Of a stretch of DNA of 64,000 bases, positions 1 through 13,644 are shown in pieces. The notes beneath the pieces are model-generated. The model was not told the DNA's origin. It did no database searches and saw nothing but the letters and a program-made list of their open reading frames with translations. Position numbers and translations under genes: made by a program. The stretch is from Sclerurus mexicanus (taxonomy: Eukaryota > Chordata > Aves > Passeriformes > Furnariidae), in assembly GCA_013396755.1 (NCBI GenBank), contig VWZF01004021.1, forward strand, positions 620,001 to 684,000, read 5' to 3'. Each line of letters begins with the position of its first letter. Position 1 is the stretch's first letter.

Positions 1-312
1 CCAAAACCCCACTGTGAAACTCATAACTCTTGGAAACTGGCACTTCATCCTTTTACTCTAAAATATTGCTGGCCATCTGGAAGTTATTAGGTACAGTAAC
101 AATTTCTACTTTGCCTCCAGTCTACATTTTTCCTCTGGGTCGCTCATGAAACACTTTTAATCCTATAAAATAGAAATCTAATTCAAAAAGTATTGATTCC
201 AGGTATCTTTTGCTCTTCCTGACTCCAGGCACTCTCTCTGCTGGGCTGGTTCCCTGCACAGCTCCTCTGGATACCCAGGCAGATGCACACCCTGATCCCA
301 CAGGCAAGACAT

Positions 313-516
313 GCAATCCCAACCCCTTGGACTGGAAGGGACCTTAAAGCCCATCCCATCCCATCCCATCCCATCCCATCCCATCCCATCCCACCCCCTG
401 CCATGGCAGGGACACCTTCCACCAGCCCCAGTTGCTCCAAGCCCCGTCCAACCTGGCCTTGGACACTTCCAGGGATGGGGCAGCCACAGCTTCTCTGCCC
501 AACCTGTGCCAGGGCC
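313..516 (-). mobile_element. CR1 LINE 3' fragment with internal CCATC expansion
   Basis: On the plus strand this reads as the reverse complement of a CR1 3' end: TTGGACTGGAAGGGACC, then CCATGGCAGGGACACC, TTGCTCCAAGCCCCGTCC and GGATGGGGCAGCCACAGC. The usual single CCATCC segment is replaced by about eight CCATC units. No intact reverse transcriptase is present; it is a 5'-truncated remnant. Confidence 0.88.
350..392. repeat. (CCATC)n pentanucleotide microsatellite inside CR1
   Basis: About eight uninterrupted CCATC units (GGATG on the other strand) occur exactly where the CR1 consensus has one such motif. The minus-strand open frame made of repeated GMGWD residues is an artefact of this repeat. 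Confidence 0.95.
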
Positions 517-1673
517 TTTTTACTTTTATCACCCCAAAAAATTAACTTAGCTGAACGGTCACCCCCTTAAACAAATGTGTAGGTGACAGTTCACAGCCAG
601 AGAAATACGTGAAAGAAGGTAAAGTCTGAAAGTAGGAGTCACAGAGAAGTCCTAAATCAGTCCTGCAGTACTAACAGTGAATGAAAGGCAAACTTTTGTC
701 TTCTGGATGAATGGGAAACTTGGGGAGTTCTCAATCCACTATAAATATTAAAATGCTCATATATCTTTTCACAGTCCAGGTATAAATTATGGCTACTTGG
801 CCAAGTTCCAGCTTAGTTAATTACAATCTCACATAAAATAATATCCTGTCTAATTTAATCGGAGTATGACATAATAGGGGATTTATATTAATCAGAAAAT
901 TCTGGAATAATAATTCATTTAAGGAGCGATTTCATTACAGAATTCTATCTATTAGTGGCAGTTTTCACTGAAAATGTAAGCTGTAACCACCACCTTACTA
1001 TATTTCTGCAGTGGTCTGTCTTTGGCTTTATACCATTCACACCCCTGTAGCACACGAGGATCTTCTATGTGAAATCAATAGCAATATCAAACCCCATAAC
1101 TGGATAATGAAGTTTCTAAAATGACAGCAGAGCTGAGATCTCTTCTCTTTACACCCTTGTTCTCTTCTGCTGTCATTTTAATTTCAGGGCTCTGCTTGTG
1201 GGGTTTTTTTCATGTTGTTTTTGCTGGTTTTTTTACAACCACACAAACACTTGTAAAAGGACTCTTGCAGAATCTGACATCAGATTTTCTGTTACGGATC
1301 AAATCCTGAAACAGCAACCAAATCACTGCTGAAGCCAAGAGAACAGGGTGATGGAGAGAGAGTTTAATGGAAGGAGGAGAACAAATATTGGTAACATAAT
1401 CCTAGAAATCAGTTCATGACAGCAACAAGCAGCTACCTGGCATCAGTGCCCAGGACAGCTGCTGTGCCCATGGGTGCTCCCCACCTCTTCACCCCAGTGA
1501 GCACAGCAGCCCCGTGCTCCTTCCAGACAGACACACACCGGCTGGACATCAGAGAAACTCCACTGACCCCAGCAGCAATACCAGTCCACTGATGGTACAC
1601 GGCCCTTGGCACTTAAACACCTATAAACAGCAGCAGGGCATCAAGTGATGCTCTTGGGGCTTGAGGCTGAGGG

Positions 1674-1764
1674 GATGGGTGGGTGGATGGATGGATGGAT
1701 GGATGGATGGATGGATGGATGGATGGATGGATGGATGGATGGATGGATGGATGGATGGATGGAT
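1674..1764. repeat. (TGGA)n tetranucleotide microsatellite
   Basis: About twenty near-perfect TGGA/GGAT units follow a short GGGTGGGT lead-in. Open frames of repeated DGWM or IHPS residues across it are artefacts. Confidence 0.97.
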
Positions 1765-4700
1765 CCTGCCTGAAGAATCCAAGCCCCTGCTGTCCACCCT
1801 GCTGCCAGGCTGCCCATAATACACGTGATGCACAAAACTGGGGCTCCAAGCCAAAATCCTGCTGCACGTAAGGTTCTCACCATTTGCTATATCTGGCCCA
1901 GAGGCACCCGGTGCTTTGGGCAGCCGGTTCCCTGCCGTGCTCGGTGCTGTGCAGGGCATCCAGCCTGAACTGTGCATGAGCCGCAAGCCGGGTAATAAAA
2001 CCCCAGGATTTGGGTGGCTCCTGTAAATAAATGCAACCCAGAAGAAGCTGCTGCTCTGGGCAGTTTACAGCCGAAAGGAAAGCCTGGTGGCAGCAGCACG
2101 GAGCGTGCTGGGAGTGGCGTGGCTCCCACCCCAGACACACATCCTCCCCTTTTATTTAATGCCGGCAAAATAAATTTTATTGTAGCAAGAAGCTTAGATA
2201 ATTTCTTCACTGAGGTTAGACGCTTCTTTGACTACACTGACTGCTACCTCCAGCAATAATGCCTTAAATCTCCCTGGGCAGGGTTTGATGGCACAGTAAT
2301 CAAAATGCCTGTGCCCTGTTTATACCTCCGGGGCTTCCCCTGCAGCAGCGGTGATGAACAACACGCTTCATTTTTCCTACTGTGGGAACACCCGTGCCTG
2401 TCATCCCTATTTGCTCGCCGTTTCTTTCCTTTCCTTTTATTGTTGGAACAGCAGAGTTGGAGTTTGCTGGCTCTGGCTGGCAGGTCCCAGAGGGTTTGCA
2501 CATCAGCCACCACGCTCTGGGTCACTGAGGTAGCTCTCTCTGCAAGGCTCTTTGTGTTTTTGCCAGCCTGGGGGTGTTCAGAGCCCGTCTCTCCAGCAGA
2601 GAACCCTGGACATCATTTCTCCATCTTGATTACGCAGCTCAAATGCCCATCTCATTTACATCAAGCAAGACAAGGGGATTCTGGCCCCCAGGGAGCCCAA
2701 AGCCCTAATTTCATTTCATTTAGCCTGCAGTCACAAGAGTTTTCTTCTGTTGAATTATTACCGGGTAGCATTAAGATGTATGGCCTGCCAAATATGTTTA
2801 AATGACTTTTTGGTCCCATCATCACCAGGAGAAAGCTAACAGGGTCTGTCCAATCTATCTAGATAGAGATGGGAGGGAGCTGGGAGGAGACTGCAGCATT
2901 TAATGAAGCAGTAAAGAACCGAGGCTTTCAAAAGGGATGATAGAGCCTAAATAAGTAAATATAAAATGGCAACAGTGGCCTGAATGCCTAATTACATTGT
3001 CACCATAGGCCTGTTCAAAACAATTGTATGTGTTTATTCTCTCTGGTCTCTAGGCAGACACAAACAATCATTGTGACACAGTTCTCTGACTGAAGCAACT
3101 GCAAAAATTGATTAAAAATACAAAAATCCTCAAAAAAGGCTGCACAGGCCCCATAGGTCTCTTGTTACCTTCCATCAGAGCAGAATGGTCCATCTGGAAC
3201 ACATGATGAAGGACGTGGCCAAAGAAATGCCACCTCAGCCTCAGGACACGTCACCCCCCGCAGGTTCTCACCATCCTTGCACGTCCAAGCACAACCAGTA
3301 AGTATTTACTGTTTTGGTAAAATACATCCCTTGTGTGATGAGGAAGGACCACAAAACCTACATGGGAAAGCTGCTTTGTTTTTTAAAGGGATAATGGGCA
3401 AAGGGAAACCAAAGAGAGAGGAAACAATAATTCCTTCCAGTCTCCTGTTGTTGGAATTGCTAGAAATAATGTAATTAAGAAATAATAGGGAAAACATTCC
3501 CATATTTCTTTGTTAGACAGTGCTTCAGACAGCTTTCTTGTGAGCATTCTTTACCCAAACATGGGCACAGACCCAATCTTTAAAAGAGAGAAGCAGCACA
3601 GGAGGGATACTGGGAAGACCACAGACGTGCTCTACCTGAAATCACTCAAAATTATTGGTTTTAGGGAGAAAAATAGCTTAACTTCAAGCTGCCACAATAT
3701 CACACACTCATATTTAAGTGTCATATTAACAAAAAAAGCACAATTAAATAACAACTCTTTCATAATAATTTCAATTAGTTCAGCCAGACTAAATCTATCC
3801 AAAAGATTCAAGGAACCAGGTTTCCAACTTTCACTCTTTCCTTTCTTTTCTGCACAAGCAGAATGTGTTGTTACACAGCACTGGCACTGAACAAATCTAC
3901 ACGACTCAAAAGCTTCCACCGACTTCCAAGAACACAGCACAGCCTCTGACTGCAGGGTGGAGCTCATCTTAAACCAACAATATCCAAAGTCAACTGGTCT
4001 TCCCAACTCCCAGTGTTCTGGACACCACCTGAACAACCAGGGCACAGTTCTTGCCCTCAGGATACTGTGGTGTGAAAAGACCTTGCCACCTTATGACAAT
4101 CACCAATTCAACACAACTGTGCTTGTTTTATGCTTCACCTGCTATTTTCGAGGAGAGAAAAATACGGAAACAGTGCCGGAAAAAAAAAATGGTTTGAATT
4201 GTATTTTTATGCAAATAAACTCCATGTCCTCTCTTAACATATTTCTGCTTGCCCATAGATGTAATAAAAAGCTGACTACTGAAAGCTTTTCAACCCTCCT
4301 AGAAAAGAACAGACTAAAAGAGAAATGAGTTCTCTAAATAATTCTAAGCAGTCAATTTGTTAAGCAATGATGCAAGTTCGCTCCACTCGGAGCAACAGAG
4401 CAATACCAACAGGGCTGCAAACTGCCACGTAAGCTGCATCAGGATTAATTATTTTATATTGCAATGTCTGGGAGTAAGGAGAGCAAAAGAATTAAATGGG
4501 ATTTTATGTTTTCAGCCAGCAAGGATGCTGTTCAGGCTATTGGCTTCTGTAAGTGAAGAGACAGCTTAAAGGAAGATGAATTGTCCTCCCTGGCCTTCCA
4601 CTCATTTAACCTCTCCAAATCCGAATGCTCAACCACGAGCAAAGCAGAGCTGAGTAGGCTGAAACAGAGCTGTGGTGAGAGGTGTTTCAGCTGCATTGGG

Positions 4701-7700
4701 GGAACTGCTTGAACCCTTGTTCTTGAACATCCTTCAAGAAATAAGAACAGGTGAGCAGTAAATATCCTGTGATTGAGCAGGGTCACAGCCAGGTCATTCT
4801 GCTCTTACTGTTCTTACAAATTAGTACAGCGAGAAGGACACTTACCCACCAACATCTGGGCATCTGCTTATGCTTAAGAAGGAGCATCTCTCAGCACTGG
4901 AACTGAAGCAGGTTTTTCTCATCCAGCAGCAGTCCAAGGTGGGCTGGCTTTGGCATCTCAGATATGTGAGGTCCCAGGGATGTTCTCTGCCTGCAGGAAG
5001 CTTGGTAGGACCTTCTCCTGGTGTGCTCCCCCATGTGTCTCCAGGCAGTGAGCTTATTCTCCAGTGTTTCCCTCAGCTGGGACTAAAAGGTAATTTTTGT
5101 TTCCTTTTCAGTTGCTTTTATTGACATCTGGCACATTTAAAATTTTTGCCTCTCATCAGACGTGACTGAAACTAATACACAGGCCCAGCAGTTTTAAGGG
5201 AGGTGGGAAGGGGAGATGAAGCAAATAGCTGCCAAATGCAGGAAAATGATCAATACTGAAATTCTGCCATCACATCCCAGACTGAACCTTTCCAGACAGC
5301 CCAGCAAGCTGGAGATGAGGGCTCCTCCCCACCCTCCTGCAGGAGAGCTTGCTCAGAACAGAAAATCCTTGCACACGTCCTTATTTGTTGTTTCCAGCCA
5401 GGTAAAATGATGGAAAAAGACCCAAAAAGATCCATTGTTTGCACCGCCCTGACAAGGCAGGTGATGTAAAGGAACACTAGTGCTTTTTTAAAAAATCCCC
5501 TACAAGGGAAGTGACAGATGGTTCATTCCTATACATTCAGGTTCACTGGTTTCAGGACACAGCCTTGGAGCACAGACACTCCTGCATTCCCTCTCTTCCC
5601 GTGTTCTACAAGACACGTTATTTCTCTGGGAGACAGGCAGGCTGGCCAGTCCCATATTCTGCAGGGCACAGTTACTCAATTCTGCCTCGGAGCTCTTTCC
5701 CACACATCCATCCTTCATCTCCCCCTGCCACTGTTAGAGCAGATTTAGCTGCAGAAGAGGCTGATACAGCTGTTCCCAGACACCACAAATATTCCCCTGC
5801 AACAGTCAGGGGAACAGAAGCTCCCGAGTGGCTCAGTCAGATACCAGGGGTACTCTGCATGTACCCTGTGCCACCGGCTGAGCTCTGTGCTACAGCTCTG
5901 CTCCAGCAGCCCTGGTTAGTCAGGACAAGCAGGACCTGCCTCTTTGCCTCCCTCCACATGGCCATCCACCCTCTCCCTGCTCCAGCCCTGTCCCTGCATC
6001 CTGTGCACTCTCTGCAGGCAGCAGCCCCCGGGTCCTCCTCAGTGCTCCCAGCCAGAGAGATGTGCCCTAACTCCTGGGCAGTGCAATAAAACATTCCCAG
6101 TCCTACTTTGCAATTTTAGAAATTAAATCTTAATAACAGAAATTGTAGGAAAGTCACCCATGTAGGTCTTGCTACTTCCAGAAATCCTTCACATTCATTT
6201 TGATGTGTTTGTTTTACAAGCTCCGACTCCAACCCAATTTCTTCAGGTGATGGGTAAAGTCCAAGGAAATTTCCTGTCATTTTGATGTAACTAAAACCCT
6301 GTGATCTGATGGGATTGTGATGTTGACACTGTACCAACGTTCGGGCATACAAAATCCTACAGGCTTCTCCTAACACATGGCTTACTCTCTCCTTCAGCTT
6401 GTAGAGGACACCCATTCCTGCCAGAGAACACCACTCCCACAGCTCACACAATCAATACTCTGACCAGAAGGACCCTGGGTTTTGGCAGGGGCATTTCCAG
6501 TGGCTGCCACCAGCCCCCCCAGCGTGGGACCAGCCACCAGTGCAATGAGCAGTTATATGTGAATTCCATCATGGGAAATCTGGCCACAGTTCTTGATTCA
6601 CTGCCCACCAAATTCAGGGCAGAGGAACTCCTGAAGCGTTACTACAGCAGGGAGATGCTGCCCACCCACTGGAGCATGGATACCTCCCCTCAGAATCAAT
6701 CCCTTCTTAGAAACCAGAAGTCTGCAACACTGAATTCACTTGGACAGAATCCCACCAGTATCTCCACATCTAAGGCTCATGTGGACATGTCTAAGAAGTT
6801 TGTAGCACAGGCATGAGTAGATGTGTAGCCTTTTCTTGTGCAGTACCAAAGCATTTCTTTCTGCACTGGAGAGCACAGGGACATCAGAGACTGCCCACAA
6901 CCCGAGGAGGAGAAGGAGGACATGGCAAGTCCTGCAACAGATGTGTTTAGAAGGACTTAAATGGTGAAAAAATGGGCTCTTTCTTGCTCTGGTTAGAAAG
7001 AGATCTGTGAGATAAGAGACAAAGTTACCCTTGACTTTTCCAGCTTTTCAGTGCCTGTGAATTGAAGAGAGATGCTACAGCCCCTGACAGCTGAGATCTA
7101 TCTGCTATTGACCCAGAATAATTTCTGAGCATCAAAAAAAGTCTTCAAAACATCTTCTGGTCACCCAGAGTACATCTTTTCACGAGTGATGCCAGGAGAA
7201 GGCTTAGAAGTCCCTTAATTTGCCAAAATAGGAATAGTTGACATTCCTCTTCTGCCTTAATATGAAAACCTTTCCCTTTATTTACATTAGAGTAGAAAAG
7301 GCAGGTGTGGAAACAAATAGGACATTTGAGAAGAGGAAGCCAGGCATGTGCAGTGCGGGGGTGGAGATGCTGGTGGCCCCAGCAGGCTGTGGCAGGGGAT
7401 AGAAAGCCAAGTGGGACCCCTGTTACTGCACTTTGTTCTCCTGCTGAAGGCAGGGAGGGAGTAAAAAAATATAAATCAGCAGCCTCTTTCCTCCTCGTGC
7501 TGTTCTCCCTGCAGGGCTGTTAGTGGTTTATTTATTTATTTCCAAGGCAGCTGCCCAGTGATCGATGTCCTGTTGGTTTTATGGAGTGGGCAGAAGAAAT
7601 GGGTCAAAAGGAGGTTTCTCAGCACCTGAGACTGCAAATATTTATAGACAGGTGAGTTGTGACATAGGAGCAATTCCACTTACAAGTAAACGAGCTTTTT

Positions 7701-7750
7701 AAAAACTATTAAAGTTACAGGCATATGTGAGGGGAATTAGATCACCAGAG

Positions 7751-7923
7751 GTCACAGAACCACAGAAGGGTTTGGGTTGGAAGGGAACTTAAAGAGCATC
7801 CAGTGCCACCCCCTGCCATGGGCAGGGACACCTTCCACTAGCCCAGCTTGCTTCAAACACCATCCAACCTGCCTTTGGACACTTCCAGGGATGGGGCAGC
7901 CACAGCTTCTCTGGGCAACCTGT
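7751..7923 (-). mobile_element. CR1 LINE 3' fragment
   Basis: Reverse-complement CR1 signature on the plus strand: TTTGGGTTGGAAGGGAAC, CCCTGCCATGGGCAGGGAC, GGATGGGGCAGCCACAGC, ending near CTGGGCAACCTGTT. Truncated remnant without coding capacity. Confidence 0.88.
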
Positions 7924-10900
7924 TATTCCAGCTTAAAACCGGAACAGGCAGACTCTCAGAGTGTGCAGAATCTGTATTTCAAACACAAAGCTGATCTAAG
8001 AGATTTACAAGAAAAACCACATTTCAAAGTCAGCCACTGCTGGGCTTGCTGGGCTCTGGTGCTGGGCAGGTCAGCTGGGAGCAGCAGCACAGCCCTGGTG
8101 TAACCCAGGACTCACCCAGGCTCCAACACCAAAACCACCCAGGAGACCAATTAAATAAAACTTCAGCACAGCAAAATCATCTTGGTTACTCTGACTGATT
8201 ATCAGGTAATTCTCCACAGGATAACTGCAAGAGAAAACTGCGAGGCTCAGACAGCACTTCTACTGTCTCCATACAGGTGTTACAACACCTGCAGCATTCA
8301 CTGGGCCACCTCCAGAGCCCAGCACCGGTGACCTCCACCACACTGAAACACAGCTACTATTTCAAACAACTTAAAATGCTCTTTATCTGACAGCTTTTGG
8401 TGCTGGAATTTGAAATTAGCTGGGCCTCTCAACCCAGTTCCTATGGGGCATTGCCCACCAAAACTAATAACTACAGCAATAATAACCACAGGAAGTCAAA
8501 CATCCCCACAAGTCCTATAACTGCTTCATAAGATATTTCAACCTCTTCTATGAGCAACTCGTATCTAATCCTCAGAGTAAATTATCCAGTGGGCTGACAT
8601 GAGACACGTAATGAAATTGCTTTGCCACTGGCCCTGTTGATTTCTTCAGAGTTTCTTTCATTATAGGAAATTAGTGCATCAAGTACCACGTATTGAAGCA
8701 GGTTTTGTTTCACGAGGCGCGTGCACGGCCTGATGGAGGATCTGCACTCAGAGAGGGACTGCACAGGAGGGTGAAGGCAATGCCTCTGTACAGTGTGGTA
8801 CCAAGACCCCCAGCTTTCCTTCTCCCTTCCCTCTTGCTCTCTCCTTAAAGGAAATTGCACCTGCCAGGTCTTCCCTTGCCTAATGTTTAACAAAAGGAGA
8901 GCTGATCAGTGATGGCTCGGAGCTGCTGAGCCACTCCCCAGAGCCAGAAGAATGAAGTAACCTGCCACTCTTTTTTTTCACTTGCAAAGCTCCTGGACAC
9001 ATGATGCCTGGTGTAGGGGAAATCTTTTATTCCCCCATGTCTGCTGTTAAAGAGCTCTCACAGAGCACGAATCCAGCAGTTCATTGCTTCTATCTGCTCA
9101 ACAGAATTTTGACATAATTGTATTAGTGCCTCAGTGCAGGGCTTGGAAAGTGAGATCTGAAAAGCAGCTCCTTGCCATCGGTTTATGTTTGCTGAGGGCC
9201 TGTTTATGTGCTGGAACACAAACCACGGTATTTGCAGCTCCTACCACTGGTTTAATGCATCATGTTCAGAGGCCACCTTTGCTAATGCATTGCAGCACTA
9301 AGGGGGTTACTCTCAGCATCCGAGGAAGGAAAAACCACTTTTCTGAGCCAAATCCCCCATCAGTGCTCTTGCTTTGCTGAGATCAAGTCAGCAAGGGTGC
9401 AGGAGGAGGGCAAGGTGGAAGGGGAGGGGAGGAGGAGGCACCAGCTGTGCTCACCTGGATGGCAGCAGCCGAGTTTGCTCTTTTATGTCCTGAGCATCCC
9501 TCTCCTTCCTGGAGGGATGCACTGATCTCCGGAGGAGTTTGTGCATCAGCAGCCCCTCCAGCGCCCACTCTCAGTATTTCTGCCACGTCAGGATGTTTTG
9601 CTATTGCCAAAAAACTCCTGCCTGGCAAAGAAAACACATTTCCATTCTGCCCTAAAGCTCTTTGACTCGGTGGGTGTCCACGGAGCACTGCAAGATGAAT
9701 GCACATTCTGTCCATTATAAACTGCTTTCATCTTCCATTCAGCTCCAGCCACTGGATGTCAATGTATTAATTACAATCCACAGTGCCTGTTCATACCATT
9801 ACACTGAGCTATTCAATAAATCCCGATTAACATATTGGAGTCTTTCCATGAATGCATCTTGGAGTGAACGGGTTCATAAAAATACATCTTAAAACAAAAT
9901 AAGGAGGATAATAGCAATTCTGTAACAAATTTAGCCTCATATACATCTCATATTTTAGCAGATGATTGGTTAGCAAATTGCATTAAAAGCCACACAACTC
10001 CATTAGACCTGCCAGAAGATGCATTACAGCTCAGAGAAGACTCCAAGCCAGTCTACCTTGGGACACACGTGCAGTGAATATAGAGCAAGGGTGAAAAAAC
10101 CCAATTGTAATTAGTATTAAAATAAGTGGAGATGTGCTAAAACAGCCAGAACATTTTATACCTTCTTAAGCCTGTAAATTACCATATGGGCTGGTCCAAA
10201 GGCTGGGGATGAGTTTGGTGGCGACCAGAGAGCTGCAGGAGTTAAGGACGGACAGGGCAGACCTTTACACTGTTTCCTGCAGGAGAATCTGACACAGAGC
10301 TCTTTCTGCTGCTGCAATCAACAGCAGCTCCCTGAAGACAAGAGATTGAAGGCAACAGCCTCTGCTATCAGTAATGACCAAATGCAACCAGATGCTATCA
10401 CTCCTTCTGAAAGAACTTGGCCTCCAGGTCCTACAGGAACATAAACCCTATCTAGTGGTGCTTGCACATCAGCTACAGATGTCAGCTACTGACAAGCTCT
10501 TGTTTGAGTTTTTAGGGCAAAAAAAGGAGTTTTGGTTCCAGCTGGTTTAGTCTGTTGATGAATCTGGGTTGCCCTGCGGCAGGAAGATGTGCAGGATGGG
10601 AGGTCCGTGCCTCCCACCCCAGCCAAGGTGTCCCCAACAGGCAACCAAAGCTTCTCGCTGCAGAACCAGCAGGTTAAAGAGAAACACACTGGGTTTCTAA
10701 GAATAATAAAGACACGAGACTCCCACCCTGCCAATCAGGCCCTGGCCAATGGTTCATTTTTAAATCCATTGCTGGAAACTGCAGGAAACTGTAACTTCAC
10801 ATGCGGACTTACACCCACAACAGTTATCCTCCAGAGGAGCCTCCCCTGGGCACAGAAAGCACCAGCTTTTTGGGACGGTGCTGAGTGGCAGGGGACACAG

Positions 10901-11036
10901 CAGGCCATTCTCCTGTTTCACCACACGAACACAGAGACACCTTTCCTTCAACTCCCAATTCTGCCGTGGGCGCTCAAGAGGGCTGTGCTGATGGCACCTT
11001 AGATATATGTGTATTAAATATATGCACGTATTGCTG

Positions 11037-11095
11037 TAAAGGTTAGGCTTGATGATCTTGAGGGTCTTCTCCAACATTAATTCTATGATTCTCTG
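11037..11095 (+). mobile_element. CR1 LINE 3' terminal fragment
   Basis: Carries the CR1 tail: GGCTTGATGATCTTGAGGGT, then CTTCTCCAAC and ATTCTATGATTCTCTG, the latter close to the ATTCTATG octamer repeat that ends CR1 elements. Only about 60 bp remain. Confidence 0.78.
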
Positions 11096-13386
11096 AAAAA
11101 CAAACAGTGCAGTGCCACTGCCTGAACTTGGCCATACAGTGTCAGGAGTGGTGATGGCTCTTGGGGTTTCACAGACCAGGGTCAAACTAATTTGGGGCAG
11201 TTTTGCTCCTACACGTGGGCAGCAACGCAGGCTGCACGTGCAGCTTCAGCAAAGGGAGTGTGATGGATGACTCCACTTGTGGCAGCTCCAAACACTGGGG
11301 AAAGCTGACTTTTCTCCATGATTAAAATGAAGCATGAATGGCATGGAAAACCAGGTCACAGAGCCAGACAGGAGAACAAAACCAGAGGAAGAGTCTGTCT
11401 GGGCAGCATCTCTCAGGAAAAACTGCGGAATCAGTCAGTGCCTGAAAGCAATTCCAGCAGCCACTCCATCAGACCAGAGCCCTGCCCTGACACTACAAGA
11501 AATGAGGATGTGGGAAAACCTTGTGAAACACAGTTCATGTCAAAATACAGTATGAAAGGGTATCTGAAGTGTTATCCTGGTCTTCCACACTCTATTCTCT
11601 CATTTAATTTCATATTGAAAAGGTGGAGAGACGCCCTGTGAAATCCCAAGGTGAGGATGTTTTCATTCTCCCTTTTCACTCTGCTCATTTTTTGGTGCTT
11701 TGCTGTGAAACCTCAAGCATTCCCCCTTCCCTGTTCCATGCCCAGCAGTTTCTGGGGCTGTGGTACATGGCTGCAAATCCCTGCTGGGTTTCAGCAGGAC
11801 ACTGTTCCTTCCAGGTGTTTCAGTGTCCAGGAGGGATGGTGATCCTTCTTAACACATTATTCAGGACTGTATGATGAACAGAATAACAAATATACTCAGC
11901 ACATTTTTTTTTGTGTGTGTTAAATCATATCATAAATTCCTTCTCTGAGCAGCAAGTTTCTAATGACACTGCTGGGATCTCCGTGCCTGGACTGTGGGGA
12001 AGCTGCAGGACCTGAGAGCGGCACAGAGCAGGAGCTCAGCAGTGCCCGCACTCCGCAGTTTGCAGGAAGAGAAGCCAAGGTCGTGCAGGTGGATTTTGAG
12101 CAGAGCTGAGGGCAGGAGCGGTGCCTGGGCGGCACAGCAGGGCTCAGCTCCCCCATATTCCTGGCTGCCCACGGCTCTTGATATTCCTCCTGAAGTTCTG
12201 ATCATCAAGAAACTTGAGAAGGAGCTTTTTATGGTGGTGCTAAAGACAACACTGGCAACAGCTGAATTTCAGCTCAAATCCTGATGCCACTGAAGCATCT
12301 CTGAAGCTTTTTACTTTTCTCTACAGGCTGGCACCTTTTTTTTTTTTATTCTTTTTGGAAGTATTAAAGCAGAACCAACCTTTGAGTTCAGCTTATTCAA
12401 TTTCCTACTGCTGGGTTTTTTTTGTAAGTTTCTATCTGGGCATCCTGGATTTGTCAAGGAGATTTTCTCCTGTGAAGAACACGAAATGAAAACATCTCAG
12501 CTGTGGCTCTCCATAAATTGTATCACTGCACTGGGGATATTCACCATACTTGGTAATTTTCTGATGGCTGCTCTGGCATTTTGATTGCAAAATTAGCACT
12601 GCAGCTCTGTAGGGCTGTGCAGGGTCAATAAAGTACATCCTAAATGAACTGGGAGCTGGCTGATGGACAGAGCTCTAAAAGCATTTCTCAGAGGGATCCA
12701 CTCAAACAGGGCTGTTTCTACAGTCACCCAAAGCCCAGATGTGTTTGGCATCTCCACCAAGAGCTGGAATGAACACAGAAGTCCAACCACTCCCCAGCAC
12801 TGCCAAGGCCACCACAGAACCACGTTCCCAAGTGTCACATCCACATAACTGCTAAACCCCTCCAGGGATGGGGACTCAACACGTATGTCTAGGACTGTGA
12901 TTTCACCAATATTTGTATTTGCTCTTAACTAACATAATTTTGTGTCTGCAAGTGCCCCAAAACACCATTATTTGTGACTGTGAAACTGCCCCAGTGCACA
13001 TGGCTGGTATGGATCAAATAATGTTTTGAGAAATGGTGTTTGCCCGCTTTTATGCACCACTGAGTCACTCATAAGTACTTATAAATATTGAAATATTCTC
13101 CTGCCAGAGTCTGTGTAGACATTCGATATGGGTTGTACTACATCACCTCTGGAGCACTGCTCCACATGGCAGTGTCTCGCACTGAAACCCAAGACTAACA
13201 AATTAATGCACCCTGAACAGCAGCTGAAGATCTCCAGTGCACTGGCTCCTGGGGAGTTTGCTTTGCAATTTGTACACAATGGATTTCCAATAACAACCTG
13301 CAATTAAATCACTTTCTCTGATTCAGTCGTTACACGTTAAGCCTGTTGACATTTTGCAGATGGTATCTTTGGAAATGAGAGTTGTG

Positions 13387-13644
13387 AACAAGGGGAAATG
13401 GCTTTAAACTCCAAGGTATTTGATAAGATATTAGGAAGAAATTCTTCCCTGGGAGGGTGGGCAGGCCCTGGCACAGGTTGGGCAGAGAAGCTGTGGCTGC
13501 TCCTGGATCCCTGGAAGTGTCCAAGGCCAGGCTGGACGGGGCTTGGAGCAACCTGGGCTGGCGGGAGGTGACCCCACTCATGGCAGGGGGTGGGACTGGA
13601 TGAGTTTTAAGGTCCCTTCCAACCCAAGCCATTCTATGATTCCA
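13387..13644 (+). mobile_element. CR1 LINE 3' fragment with octamer tail
   Basis: Sense-oriented CR1 end: GGGGAAATGGCTTTAAAC, AGAAGCTGTGGCTGCTCC, AGCAACCTGGGCTGG, AAGGTCCCTTCCAACCCAAG and ATTCTATGATTCCAT. About 258 bp; antisense to FSTL4. Confidence 0.92.

Noticed and set aside
1613..1986. Minus-strand frames with repeated IHPS residues
   Set aside because: They are translation artefacts of the TGGA microsatellite.
5511..6089. 192-codon plus-strand open frame
   Set aside because: Mixed composition without recognisable domains; open length is compatible with chance in fairly GC-rich intron sequence.
6559..6816. Possible small gene or retrocopy on the plus strand
   Set aside because: The 85-codon translation is not recognisable, there is no poly-A tail or flanking duplication, and it lies inside the FSTL4 intron.
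9395..9438. G-rich stretch as a possible promoter or G-quadruplex
   Set aside because: The G runs are short and irregular and there is no nearby first exon or CpG island; evidence is too weak.
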